From: Isochrysis galbana
Taxonomy: Eukaryota > Haptophyta > Isochrysidales > Isochrysidaceae
Assembly (NCBI GenBank): GCA_018136815.1
Contig: CM030934.1
Span: 6,021,087-6,085,086 of the forward strand
Length of the DNA: 64,000 nucleotides
Direction: 5' to 3'
Positions 1 through 9,639 of the stretch are shown here, one piece after another. The notes under the pieces are model-generated. The model was not told where the DNA came from. It saw nothing but the letters and a program-made list of their open reading frames with translations, and did not search any database. Positions within the stretch are counted from its first letter, which is position 1. Every line of letters begins with the position of its first letter. The translations under genes were made by a program, and so were the position numbers.

Positions 1-1
1 T

Positions 2-328
2 CCGGTTTCAGCCTCCAATATGCACATGCTGTCGGGCATGTATGACGCCTCTCATGGTGGCATGGGACCCAGTTGTGCTGGCAGCATGCAAGGGAGAGTC
101 GTCCCTCACTTTTGGGACATGCGAATGAGTCAACACCCAAACCAAATGAGTGGTTTGCCCACGGGCCAAACGCCTAGACACAGTCAGTATTCCGCTGCCA
201 TGCTTAACGAGCTTGGTTCTTTCATCGGGGTTGGTGTCGAAGATGGTTTTGACGACACGTTGGTAGACGGGCTTGAAGGGATGCTTGAAGATTCTATGGT
301 TGGCAACACCACCATGCCGACCGTGTGA
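2..328 (+). CDS. C-terminal end of a Zn2Cys6/PAS regulator paralogue (partial)
   Basis: Reading frame open at the left edge of the window. The ~108 visible residues match, nearly position by position, the last ~108 residues of the complete regulator at 7540-9159; both contain MLSGMYDASH, CAGSMQGR, SPRHSQY-like and GVGVEDGFDDTLV blocks and end at the same place. The DNA-binding part lies outside the window, so its function is inferred only from the paralogue. The 3' flank (about 345-430) also resembles the flank after 9159, so the duplication included the 3' untranslated region. Several amino acid changes but no frameshift are visible, so this copy may be functional. Confidence 0.75.
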   Translation, partial: PVSASNMHMLSGMYDASHGGMGPSCAGSMQGRVVPHFWDMRMSQHPNQMSGLPTGQTPRHSQYSAAMLNELGSFIGVGVEDGFDDTLVDGLEGMLEDSMVGNTTMPTV

Positions 329-945
329 CATGGTCCCAAGACTGCCTAAGGTGACCTTAAGGTCTTGCGTAGCTGGAAGTTTGCCCTTTTGTATTGAATG
401 AGCGATTTCATGGCCAACATGGCAAGCCGCCGAGCAGAACGTACAGGTCGGCGTTTTTGAGCTAACTTTCTAATCAATGCAATGAGTTCTGCATTCAAGA
501 TTCGCCGCCTCTCGACGTAGCTCAAGATTTCGAGGCCTCCCCTTCTTGAGTGGACGCAATTATGTACACGGATTTCCTGTGCACAATGCACTTTATGCAT
601 TGATTCACGATAGCTGCGCGCCATAGCATCTCTTCCCGTTGCTCGCCCTCACAAGTAGTCGGGCGGGACGCCTAGTACTTGGCCACAGCTCCAACTTCTT
701 TCGTTGCAGGCGTGTACGAAAAGGAAGAATCTCGGATCGTTTTCTTCGGATCATTTTTCTATCGAGAGACTTCAAGTGGTGCTCACATGGCCTGAGTGTG
801 GAATTGTGGTGCCTCTGCAGAATACATACAATTTGCAGTCAACCCACGGTGCGAAGTTGCGGGGAGGCGAGCCACTCACGAGAAATCTTATGTTCATGTT
901 GACGTGAAAGACCAGAAATACTTAGTCGTATTAAAAAAGTTCTGT
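329..945. other. Intergenic, no supported gene
   Basis: Contains the probable 3' untranslated region of the preceding gene and otherwise unrecognised sequence. Open frames here show no domain or compositional support. Confidence 0.5.
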
Positions 946-1345
946 CAACTAAGTTTATACTTAGTTCGCCCATGGGGGGGCACGAGCCCCCCCCTCTCTC
1001 CACTCCTCCCCTGCCATGGGGGAAGAACCACCCATGCTCCTGGCACGCCTGATGGCTTGCCAGGAGCCCACTGCCCTGCTGACCCACTCTCTCCCTGGCA
1101 AGCTCGCCTGCCTCGCGCGTCCTGGCCTGTCGTGGCCAGCCAATCGCTCCGACCCCCCCTCCTCCCCTGTTCGACAGGCAGACAGGTGCAAAGTGGGGGA
1201 CCCCGAGGCCCAGGAGCGCCAGCGAGGGAGAGGGAGAGGCAGGGGAGGCCAGGGCCCAGCCCCAGCCTCCTCTGCCCCCTGAGCTGGCCTCCAGGAGCCT
1301 CCAAGGGTCGCCAGGGGCAGCTGCAGTCCTGCCGCAGGCGCGCCA
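946..1345 (+). repeat. GC-rich dispersed repeat F1, copy 1
   Basis: Starts with the near-palindrome AACTAAGTTTATACTTAGTT (947-966), followed by CCCATGG and a second hairpin with arms GGGGGGGC/GCCCCCCC around ACGA. The body has the shared blocks CCTGGCACGCCTGATGGC and GTCGACAGGCAGACAGG-like text. Four more copies lie at 15570-15900, 31946-32279 (reverse), 53200-53584 (reverse) and 61240-61330 (short). The hairpin end is constant and the other end varies, as in an element truncated from one side. Not assigned to a known superfamily. Confidence 0.75.
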
Positions 1346-1494
1346 TCGCGCGTGCCTGCAGGAGAGGGGAGAGCGCGCGCGGAGAAGGGGGTGGGCGGAG
1401 CGTGAGCTCCGCTCACAGAAAAATCGGTAAGTCTCGCGCCTGTTTACAGGATAAGTCGAGACAGAGTCGGCCGCCAGCCCAGGTGGCGTAGGAG

Positions 1495-1716
1495 GAAGGG
1501 GGAACGGATCACCGGGGGGGGGGGGGGGGGCACCGGACCATATCTAAGCCCTTCACCCCTATCCCCCTAGTAGTGCACGGGGGGAGCCGCCTAATGGCGG
1601 GGGGGGAAGGGCCGGGGGAGTGGGGGTGTAGAAAGTATGCTACGTATATATAGGTAGTGGTTCCATTCGCCGCGAGTGCGGTAAGAATATTATGAAGTTT
1701 CAAAATATTAAAAAAG
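1495..1716 (+). repeat. GC-rich dispersed repeat F3, copy 1
   Basis: Shares CACCGGACCATATCTAAGCC, the stretch around GGGGGGAGCCGCCTAATGGC and the AT-rich end GCGGTAAGAATATTA with 25395-25616, 43640-43775 and, as a short reverse fragment, 15168-15200. It directly abuts a LINE 3' end. Confidence 0.65.
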
Positions 1717-1915
1717 TTCTGAAGATTCCGGGCTAACACCTACGACAGTCTAGGTTTCTCTACCTTACTACCGACATCGCCCTTATCTCCTTCCCCCCGT
1801 CTCCTCCGCTCCCCCCCTTCCCCCTTCATTCATTCCTTTGTCTTCGGCTTCCATGGTCCGGCCTAGGTACACTACCTCGGGCCAGTTTAGAGTGCGTGGT
1901 TCGGGCAGCCTGTTG
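1717..1915 (-). mobile_element. LINE family A, 3'-end fragment
   Basis: On the minus strand it ends with GGAATCTTCAGAAC followed by a T tract, matching the 3' end of the full-length LINE at 15.9-22.1 kb. The CT-rich segment and the TCTTCGGCTTCCATGGTCCGG-like block match the LINE 3' untranslated region at 15960-16140. No coding part remains; this is a severely 5'-truncated insertion. Confidence 0.7.
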
Positions 1916-2011
1916 ACGGGTTGCTTGGGGTCTTTTGTAACGTGGGTGTGCCTTGTGTCGCTTGTGCTCTGCTGAGGTAAAGGCGTTCGATCAAGCCACA
2001 ACGGACAACGG

Positions 2012-2566
2012 ATGGGTTGCAGCAGATATTCGATCGATTGTGCTTGCGTTCCGCAATTCTTGAGTCATCTGAGCCGGAAGAGGCATGGCAAGAATACATA
2101 CACATTCAGCACGCCTGCAGTTGTCTCTAGGGTGTCGCAAGTAGAGCGGGAGTTTTCAGTGTTTCAAGGCAAAGAAGGCGCCTTCTCTCAACCGTCCGCG
2201 CTTGAAAACGCAAAGCAGATGGAGCCGTCTCGATGGTGGACCACCTATGGGAAGCATGTGCCAATGCTAGCTAGCATAGCGCAGCATGTTTTGTCGCAGC
2301 CTGCGGCTGCGTCGGCAGCGGAGCGCAACTGGTCGGTCTACGGCCAAATTCACAGCGCTAATCGGTCACGAATGAGCCACAACACGGCAGATAAGTTGGT
2401 CTTTTGTCACGAGTCGATGCATGTGCAGCGCAATTTGCAAGATGCGGGCTGGGCCCCCGATGTGGTAAAGTGGGAGAGTGATGACGACAGTGACGCAGAG
2501 GATGATTGGGTTGGCGATGTGGGCGCAGTTCCAAGTGAGGAGCTTGTGCAAAAGCTGCTCGTCTGA
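2012..2566 (+). pseudogene. hAT transposase C-terminal fragment
   Basis: The 184-residue frame carries an hAT C-terminal dimerisation region: WWTTYGKHVPMLASIAQHVL, then SAAERNWSVYGQIHSANRSR and DKLVFCHESM, ending in an acidic tail (DDDSDAEDDW). Full hAT transposases are usually 600-800 residues with an N-terminal BED finger and an RNase H-like catalytic core; neither is visible upstream. It is therefore a remnant or a last exon; the region upstream has CAG/GT sites but no recognisable exon was found. No flanking terminal inverted repeats were identified. It could be related to whatever mobilised the hAT-type MITE at 60808-61161, but no shared sequence was shown. Confidence 0.7.
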
Positions 2567-2679
2567 TGCATGCATTGATGCATTGTCTCATTGTCTCTTG
2601 TCGGCATCTGAAGGATATCGCGCGTATGTGTGTTATATTGTTATGTGTCTCCTAAATATATTTCTTACAATCACAATAT

Positions 2680-3045
2680 CATACGAGTAGCATCATAGCT
2701 GTGTCCAATTGCAAGCAATGCCCATGCAATGTGTGTGTGGCCCCTCTAGTTTCATATTTCAGAAGCCACGGCCAGCCCAGAGAGAGTCGGCCCCGGCCGG
2801 CGACCGCCGGCCTTTGGCCGGCCGCCGAGCTCTTCCGGCCGCCCGAAATAAAACAGCGAAAAACATATGTTTTGGGCCTCCGAAAAAAAACACTGTTCCT
2901 GTGTTTCACATGTAGGGTGTCTCCCCGCGTGAGTACTAGGGATGGCGATGGCGGCCGTCGCCGTTTGATTGCCTGCCTGCCAGGGGACAACGCGACCGCC
3001 ACCCGCTAGCTAGCGCATTGCGATAGCGAAGGGGAGCCAGGGGCG
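2680..3045. other. Intergenic, GC-rich, no gene seen
   Basis: Contains a run of GGCCGG-type palindromic text (2790-2850) and short purine tracts. No supported gene. Confidence 0.4.
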
Positions 3046-3210
3046 CAATGAGCGAGCAACTTCGAGCAACTCCGAGCAACTTGGCGAGCAACTTTTAGCG
3101 TCTCTTTTGACCGATATTGAGCAACTTTTGCGAGCAACTTTTGGGGTTCTAGCGAGCAACTGTCGGAGCGAAGCTCGTTTCCTCTTGGGAAACGAGTCGC
3201 GAAGGCGCAC
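3046..3210 (+). repeat. Interspersed GAGCAACTT motif cluster and a CTCGTTTCC hairpin
   Basis: GAGCAACT occurs about seven times in roughly 120 bp with irregular spacing. It is followed at about 3173-3195 by an inverted repeat with arms CTCGTTTCC/GGAAACGAG. The same nonamer cluster recurs at 59515-59625 and the hairpin recurs at about 25338-25361. Confidence 0.6.
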
Positions 3211-3565
3211 CGTCCACCAGGCGGGCCGTCGCGCGGAGAGTGCGGATCTGCGCAGCTGGGAGGCTGTCTCCCAGTAGGCCTCGAGCCTCTAGCCTCTCCT
3301 CGAGCCATTTCCCAGCCTCCATAGCCCCCCCAGAGGGCGAAGGACACACGGCGAAGGGATTGCGCCGGCGCGAGGAATTGGCTGCCCACGGAGTACCATC
3401 ACGACAAACCGCAGCGCACTTGCCCGTACACCTTGGTTGGTGTTGGTGTGTTGGTGCCTCTTACCTCTGACATAAAGAGCTCTATAAAGTTCTATCCATT
3501 CTAATCTCCCCATCTCCCCCCTCGCAGACCCTCGGCTCCCAAAAACTCTCGCTCGCTCGCCAGGA

Positions 3566-4828
3566 ATGCTCTGCGCTTCGCGCCAGCGGGGACACCTCCC
3601 CCCCCCCCACCCCACCCCTCCCCCCGCGCGCCCTTCACATCTACACCACCGTAGAAGCGATCGTATGGTCCATCGACCGCTGATGCCATCGCGGTCGCCG
3701 GCCCCTCGGTGCGGGGTGGGCGCCGGCCCCGCTGGGCCGTTCGAGGTGCAGGTCACCGAGTGGCTCGAGCAGGAGGGCGTGCGTTGGCGTGTGCTCCTAA
3801 CGGACGCGGCGCATAGCGGCCACCTCATCGTGCTGCACAACCCTCGCACTTGTACAGCCGTGGCACTCCACCTGCTGCAGACGCCGAGAAAGGTGAGCGA
3901 GGTGCTGCCGCCGAGCACGACGGCCAAATTGTCCCAGCTCTTTGCTGCTCGCCCTCGCAAAAGGCGTCTCATCCACCTCTGGGAAGACCAGTGGTCGAAC
4001 AGTCCGCAGATCGTCAGGTCACGGCTCCTTGCAGCACTGGGACGGACCAGGCGTGAGTTTGCGAGGCGCACGATCGTCAGACGAATCGACACCGCCACCT
4101 TGGATGCGTTCCTGCTCGATAACCATCTTTGGGGACCAACCAAGGCGCGCTATCGTTACGGGCTCTACACGGCGCCGAGGCGGCACACCTTACGCGCAAA
4201 ACCAGATGGCAAGTGCACCGGAGGGATACATGGTAGCAGCACCCATGTCATCAAGAAGAAGGAGGCGGCTGGGCACGATGAGGGGGAATTGATCGCCGTC
4301 GCTTCGTTTTCCGCTCGGAGACACATGGCACGTGCGGATGGCCGCCGTTCTCGCTCTCATGAGCTGATCCGTTATTGCTCAAAACGCGACTTGACAGTGG
4401 TAGGTGGCATCTCCAAGTTGATTGCTGCTTTTGCTGCTGAAGCTGAGCCGGACGACATTGTGACCGTGGTTGACCGTGACTGGTCCACGTCAGAAGGCTG
4501 GGTGGGCCTGGGCTTCGTATCTGTACAACAAATGAAGCCTGTGACTTTCTTCATCGGGCCGGACGGTTTGCGTTGTCATCTGGGTACTGGTCCAAACCAA
4601 TTCAGACGCCGTTTACCACCGGAGCTGCTTGAAGAGTTCGAGGATGGCTGGTCAACAGTGTCTGGAAGCGATTCGAATACCGTGATTTTCTGTGCAACTT
4701 GTCCAGGTGACTGTGAAGAGAAACACCGAGAACTAAGCAAATTCCTTGCGGATCATGGGTATTTTCCGGTGTTTGATGCAGGTGCCGAGCGCCTAATACT
4801 TTTGCTTCAGCCGCACGCCGTTCTGTAA
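3566..4828 (+). CDS. Protein with a phage homing-endonuclease-associated (Hef-like) domain
   Basis: 420 residues from the first ATG; in-frame ATGs at 3665 and 3683 are more likely starts because the first 33 residues are translated poly-C text. From RLIHLWEDQW (DNA about 3968) to GLGF...PVTFFI (about 4550) the order of motifs matches the domain found in phage and large-virus Hef-type homing endonuclease proteins: an I-H-x-x-E-D-x-W block, a basic RSRLLAALGR segment, a DNH...YGLY block, a CSKRDLTVVGGISKL block and a DRDWSTSEGW..LGF block; the latter half resembles a GNAT-like fold. The upstream ~100 residues do not show a recognisable nuclease centre, so catalytic activity is unproven. Unexpected in a eukaryotic chromosome. 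The stop codon lies in the first copy of a palindromic repeat. Alternative: a degenerate mobile gene. Confidence 0.6.
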   Translation: MLCASRQRGHLPPPHPTPPPARPSHLHHRRSDRMVHRPLMPSRSPAPRCGVGAGPAGPFEVQVTEWLEQEGVRWRVLLTDAAHSGHLIVLHNPRTCTAVALHLLQTPRKVSEVLPPSTTAKLSQLFAARPRKRRLIHLWEDQWSNSPQIVRSRLLAALGRTRREFARRTIVRRIDTATLDAFLLDNHLWGPTKARYRYGLYTAPRRHTLRAKPDGKCTGGIHGSSTHVIKKKEAAGHDEGELIAVASFSARRHMARADGRRSRSHELIRYCSKRDLTVVGGISKLIAAFAAEAEPDDIVTVVDRDWSTSEGWVGLGFVSVQQMKPVTFFIGPDGLRCHLGTGPNQFRRRLPPELLEEFEDGWSTVSGSDSNTVIFCATCPGDCEEKHRELSKFLADHGYFPVFDAGAERLILLLQPHAVL

Positions 4829-4904
4829 GTGCATGCACTGCGCACTGCTCGTAAGTGCACGCTCTGGTCATAAGTGCATGCACTAGTCGTAAGTGCATGC
4901 ACTG
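4826..4904. repeat. Iterated palindrome AGTGCATGCACT
   Basis: Four units of TAAGTGCATGCACT (one degenerate) begin at about 4826, 4852, 4871 and 4890. Each has a perfect 12-bp palindrome core in the intact units. The first unit supplies the TAA stop of the preceding gene. Confidence 0.7.
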
Positions 4905-4927
4905 CTCCGCGGCCGCACGCCGACCAT

Positions 4928-5600
4928 GGTTGTTATAAAAAAAACATTCTTGAAGGTGTCCGCTATGCTACTATCGACTTGCATTCACCCGCGATCGCGT
5001 CGCCATCGCCTATACCTCTACCACTACTCTCCCTTCCGCTCCCCCCCTCGTTCCTTTTTCTTCGGTTTTGGGGGGTCGGCCCATGTACACTACTTTGAAC
5101 TTTGGGGCCTCGCGTTGGGGGGAGGGGAGGGACAAGCCTCGTGCGTGTGTCTTTCGTGGATTCGGGCACGTTACGTCCCTGTGTGGGGGCCCGGCCATCC
5201 GGCCTTCCCCTATGGGTTTCTCGATTTCTCGGTTATGTTTGCTGCTATGCTGCTATGCTGCTATCCTTGATCACTCTGTCCTATGTTGTTTCCTTGTCCA
5301 GTTATATGCCTGATTTTTAGTCTCTAGTAATGCTACGAGGCTACTGCCTGGTACCAGTTCGTTGTCGTCGTTCGTTTCGAATAGTGGGCGGAAATCGTTG
5401 ACGTCTATTCGTTTTGTCGGTTGGCGGCCCATGTCCGCTTTGGCTCTTCTGGAGGCGTCCGTGTTGTTGCCATACAGTGCCGCTTTGCATCTTTGCATAG
5501 CGTGGTGTATCTCTCGATCGTTCTTCTTATGACGTGGTCGCTGTTGAATTTGATATTGTCGTAATGTATCCTGTATGGAAGTCTGTGAGGATGTATCTCA
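4928..5600 (-). mobile_element. LINE family B, 5'-truncated copy
   Basis: On the minus strand, 5498-5271 encodes KADMGRQPTKRIDVNDFRPLF, homologous to the ORF2 C-terminus of the LINE at 16247-21364. Downstream comes the G/A-rich 3' untranslated segment with the CGAAGAAAAAGGAA-like block and an end GTAGCATAGCGGAC...TTCAAGAATG followed by T8. The same 3' end occurs in the copy at 13270-13546. The reading frame is broken, so this copy is dead. Confidence 0.7.
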
Positions 5601-5621
5601 ACGCCAGTAGGTAAAACATAA

Positions 5622-5782
5622 AATAAAATAATTAATGTTATATCCTAGCTAGCCAACCCCACTAGCTAATTGGACACAACTTTTCCGTCCCGGAATCCCG
5701 CCATGCCTGACGAGCCAGGTGTCCAGGTGGTACCGGGGGGAGGGGGCACTGCCCCCTCCCCTCGATATTTGTCCTCCCCCCA
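5622..5782. repeat. Dispersed repeat F4, copy 1
   Basis: Begins with an AT-rich run and TGTTATATCCTAGC, then CCAACCCCACTAGCTAATTGG, ACACAACTTTTC, a CCAGGTGTCC block, a G run and GATATTTGTCCTCCCCCCAG. Other copies: 52725-52875, 53885-54035 and the truncated copy at the window's right edge. The AT-rich simple sequence at one end suggests an element with a short A/T tail read on the minus strand. Confidence 0.65.
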
Positions 5783-5783
5783 G

Positions 5784-6681
5784 TGGGGTACGTACAACCG
5801 TTTCCCCGGCAGAGACAGCACATGCCGCATCTGTGGAGAGGCGGACGAAGCCTCGACGCACCTAGGCGAGAGCCCAGGCATATAACCAGTGTCCTAGACG
5901 CGATCAACGAAATTGCACAATTCTCACCTAAAGCGGGTAGAAACAGAGAGGAAACTAGAAACTATAATCGACAATCTGTTTATTTTCCCGAATGGGGACG
6001 CCCCGAAAGCGATATACATTCTGTATCTAGTAGCATGGAGGTTTATCATTACTGATTTTTATAGAATACACTACGACGGAGCTGTTTTCTCAGAAGAATC
6101 AATACTGATAAGAACAATAGAACGATTCACCACGCTAAGTAAAGCTCTACTCTTCGCAAACGAGACCGACGCGGCAAGAACCGCCCAAGCGGGCATGGGT
6201 AGACAACCCAAAAAACGGATAGATATAAGCGACTTGAGGCCCGTTTCAGTATGAACGACAACGGCGGGCTCAAACCCAGCAAGGAACTAGTGAATCTAGC
6301 CACAAAACTGAGGATAGCACACGCTGTCGAGGAACCCAAGGAGCAACAAAACAAGGACGAATAAGCCAACAAAACATGGAGCAAGGTCAATACCAGAGAC
6401 GCAGCTGACCCGGCGCCACTGTCACACTAGGCGCGAACGAAGGCAGACGCGAACACCAAAAGAGAAGACACAACAGGCCTGCCCGGCCCCCGGCCCCCGC
6501 ACTCCGAACCAGGCCTTAGGTAGCGCACCAAGGCCGGACCCCGGAAACCGAAGAAAAAGGAAAGAAGGGGGGCAGGGGAAGAGGTGGAGGGAGGGAAGTA
6601 AGGGCGATGCAAGTAGAGAAGAGAGACCAGTCCCAGTCAGTAGTAGGTGTGTAGCCCAGAATCTTCAGATGTTTTTTTTTG
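5784..6681 (+). mobile_element. LINE family A, 5'-truncated copy (ORF2 C-terminus pseudogene)
   Basis: Starts within the C-terminal zinc-knuckle region (STCRICGEADEASTHLGE) and continues through DNLFIFPNGDAPKAIYILY, TDFYRIHYDG, SKALLFANETDAARTAQAG and GRQPKKRIDISDLRP, colinear with the full-length LINE. Frames are broken near 5881 and 6250. The 3' end is GAATCTTCAGATG followed by T10 (about 6659-6681). The sequence difference from the full-length element shows this is an older relative. Confidence 0.8.
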
Positions 6682-7039
6682 TCATTGCTCATTGCTCATT
6701 GCCCTCTAAAAACCCTATGGCCAGCTCAATTCCAATTCGTCATGCCTTGGTGTTTGGTGGGCCTCGGCGGCGGACATTGTGGCCAAGCTTGCCCGGCGCG
6801 TGGGCGTGCCCATGCCTCTTGTTTTCGCGCTAGAGTACTCCTGTACTCCTGTACTCTGTACTCCCCCGCCCCCCCTCCCGCGGCCACCTGCCTGCCTCTG
6901 AGGCATTCTAGCCTACTTTCTACTTTACCGCCTACCGCCCGGATGGAGAGGGGAGCGCCTAGCTAAAGTAGTCAGTGTAAATTGTGAATCTCAAAATATA
7001 ATTCGCTCCCTTAGCTTAGCACCTGCACCTACTTTAGCG

Positions 7040-7040
<1 letters not shown>
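6682..7040. other. Intergenic, no supported gene
   Basis: Includes ATTGCTC triplicate text just after the LINE tail (6683-6700), which may be part of its insertion site. Nothing else recognised. Confidence 0.4.
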
Positions 7041-7376
<336 letters not shown>

Positions 7377-7539
7377 CATTTCTCTCTCTCGGGGACGCGC
7401 AGGCCGAGGGGAGGCGGGGGAGTGAGGGGAGCGAGAGCGCGCTCGTGGTGAGGGCCAGGCGCCCCCCACCCAACCACCCACCCTCCCACCCGGTTCAGTC
7501 GGCGCGCGTACGGAGAAGGGCAAGCCCATCAGGCCCGCC

Positions 7540-9159
7540 ATGCCGCCCCCGCCGCGCTCGTGCGTCGCCTGCAAGCTCTCCAAGACTAAGTGCACCAACT
7601 TTGCTCCTGGCCACCGCTGCGACCGGTGCGAGCGTGTCGGCCTCCGTTGTGTCGCGGCGCAGAGCCGCAGCCGGGAGGCGTCACGCGCGGCACTCGGGCC
7701 GGCAGTGCGCCAGTATCTCCTCAATGAGGAGGGCCCCGCGCCCTCTGACTCCAACTCGGCTGGCTCCTCTGGGTCTGCGCCTCCCGATGAGCTCTCAGAC
7801 GGACTGATCAAGGTCTCAGATGGCCGGGTGGCCAAGGTGGCCTGGATGCCTAGCGAATCGTGCGGCTCACGCATTATTTTTGACACAGTTCGCGAATCGC
7901 TCCTCAAGAATCCTCCTACCGGCGGATTCAATGTGGGAGTCGCTATCCTCCGTGAGTGGATGGCTATTGCGCGAAAACGCGATGCCTATAGTTTGATGCA
8001 GACGAGCATCGGCGTCTCCCAGCTTTTGGGGATATCTCTGGATGCGATCGTGGTAGCTGATGACATGCCCCCAATATACGACCAGCACGGTCGAATCGCA
8101 ACGCCGGCTCCAATCGCAGCCATTGCGAATGCTAGCATGGGCTACACGGTGATGCGCACCTGCCACAATGGCCACATGGGCTTCTCGTGCAGTGACGCCT
8201 TTGAGCAGGAGATATGCCACGTAGAAGAGTTGTACCAGGCGTGGCGCGAGAACAAGGTGCAAACATTCTCCATCTTCACACATCCGGACGATTTTCCAGC
8301 AATCCCTGCCCTCGTGGGGAAGCTGTGGCAAGGCGTTAGTGGGAATCAAGTCCCTTATCTCGAGGCATCCAACAAAACGGTGCGAATCCGTCGCCGCATC
8401 AAGCAATTGGCGAATCAGCCGAAAAGTTCCCTCGAGTATGAGTTCGTTCCGTGCTCACTCAAGGGTGTCATCTACGTCGAGGGTGAGGGAAGGAGAGTGA
8501 GTTTTGCTCTCACATTTGAGCCGAAGAATGTGGGGCAACTGCGCCTTGAGCATAAGGCTGCAATCAGACCCCCCGAGCAGGAGGTGCGAGACGAGGGTGA
8601 ACAGCTTGGTGGTGACGTCACCTATGGCGTGTCGCAGTCTGCGTTGGGTACGCTTCCTCTCGGTCATCGGAATTTCAATCCCGGCGATGCAACGATGATA
8701 CGTGTCGACGCAATCTGTGGTAGTTCTTCATCGCCAGCTGCAGCCGAAGAGGAGATGCATGCCATGGCGGGCCAGGCTTCTCCATTCAACCCCGATCTGG
8801 TGCAGATGTCCTTTGAGCAGTTTGGCTCGGCTCCTGTTCCAGCCTCCAATATTGATATGCTGTCGGGCATGTATGACGCCTCTCATGATAGCATGAGACC
8901 CAGTTGTGCTGGCAGCATGCAAGGGAGAGCCGTCCCTCAACTTTGTGACGGGCGAATGAGTCAAGACCCAAACCAGACAAGTGGTTCGCCCACGGGCCAA
9001 TCGCCTAGACACAGTCAGTACGCCGCTGCCATACTCAACGAGCTAGGTGCTCTCCTCGGGGTTGGTGTCGAAGATGGTTTTGACGACACATTAGTAGAAG
9101 GGCTTGAAGGGGTGCTAGAAGATGCTATGGATGGCAACACCACCATACCGACCTCGTGA
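7540..9159 (+). CDS. Zn2Cys6 transcription regulator with a PAS-like region
   Basis: 539 residues, single exon. Residues 8-37 contain the complete six-cysteine binuclear zinc cluster (C-x2-C-x6-C-x8-C-x2-C-x6-C), directly after a proline stretch and with basic residues between the second and third cysteines, as needed for DNA contact. Around residues 195-260 the text MGYTVMRTCHNGHMGFSCSD through IFTHPDD resembles a PAS fold, a pairing also seen in some fungal regulators of carbon metabolism; this part is inferred by eye. The C-terminal 110 residues are low-complexity and end in an acidic segment (GVEDGFDDTLVEGLEGVLED) that could be an activation region. A second copy of the C-terminus lies at 2-328 in the same orientation, so the gene belongs to a local tandem duplication. 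Nuclear location inferred. Confidence 0.85.
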   Translation: MPPPPRSCVACKLSKTKCTNFAPGHRCDRCERVGLRCVAAQSRSREASRAALGPAVRQYLLNEEGPAPSDSNSAGSSGSAPPDELSDGLIKVSDGRVAKVAWMPSESCGSRIIFDTVRESLLKNPPTGGFNVGVAILREWMAIARKRDAYSLMQTSIGVSQLLGISLDAIVVADDMPPIYDQHGRIATPAPIAAIANASMGYTVMRTCHNGHMGFSCSDAFEQEICHVEELYQAWRENKVQTFSIFTHPDDFPAIPALVGKLWQGVSGNQVPYLEASNKTVRIRRRIKQLANQPKSSLEYEFVPCSLKGVIYVEGEGRRVSFALTFEPKNVGQLRLEHKAAIRPPEQEVRDEGEQLGGDVTYGVSQSALGTLPLGHRNFNPGDATMIRVDAICGSSSSPAAAEEEMHAMAGQASPFNPDLVQMSFEQFGSAPVPASNIDMLSGMYDASHDSMRPSCAGSMQGRAVPQLCDGRMSQDPNQTSGSPTGQSPRHSQYAAAILNELGALLGVGVEDGFDDTLVEGLEGVLEDAMDGNTTIPTS

Positions 9160-9337
9160 CATGTCGTGACATGTGACGTGGCAGCAATACTACTTGAGAT
9201 GCAAACTTAGGGTCTTACGTTGATGGTAGTTTGCTTTTTAGTATTGAATATGCGTTGTAGACATGGCACAAGGACGACCTGAGGTGACCCTTGTAGATTC
9301 GTACGTTCAACTATCAGTAAACTGATAGGGTGAGGAC

Positions 9338-9485
9338 TCAAGCTTCGATTTCGTGCTTGTCGAGTCGAGCGTAGCCGGAGGGCTCTGAGCCACTCCGTCG
9401 CGAGCGGCACCGGCGGCTAGCGCGGCACTTTGGCCCTCCTCCCTGCCGGGAGTCGGGTGAATGAAATTCTGGATTGGGTCGGGAA
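9338..9485 (-). mobile_element. Copia-like gag fragment
   Basis: On the minus strand encodes FHSPDSRQGG...RRSGSEPSGYARLD, homologous to LSPDSRRRG...RRSGPRPSGNARLD in the gag-like frame at 56472-56888. Isolated fragment with no other element parts recognised nearby. Confidence 0.5.
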
Positions 9486-9639
9486 ACTCCATTTGGGTGT
9501 TTGGACTGGGGACGAACGGCGAACGAAGGCCAGTGGGGCGGTGAGGCGCTCCTAGCGGCCCTAATTAGTGTGTTGGATGATAACAAATTGTTAGACCTAC
9601 AAAGAACCAACCTACTTTTATAAGTGGTGGTCAATGTGG

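Noticed and set aside
946-1345. Helitron end in the F1 repeats
   Set aside because: A hairpin is present but no CTRR-type terminus or TC start was found at the boundaries.
796-1491. 231-residue frame on the plus strand over repeat F1
   Set aside because: It is translated GC-rich repeat; related copies do not keep the frame and no domain is visible.
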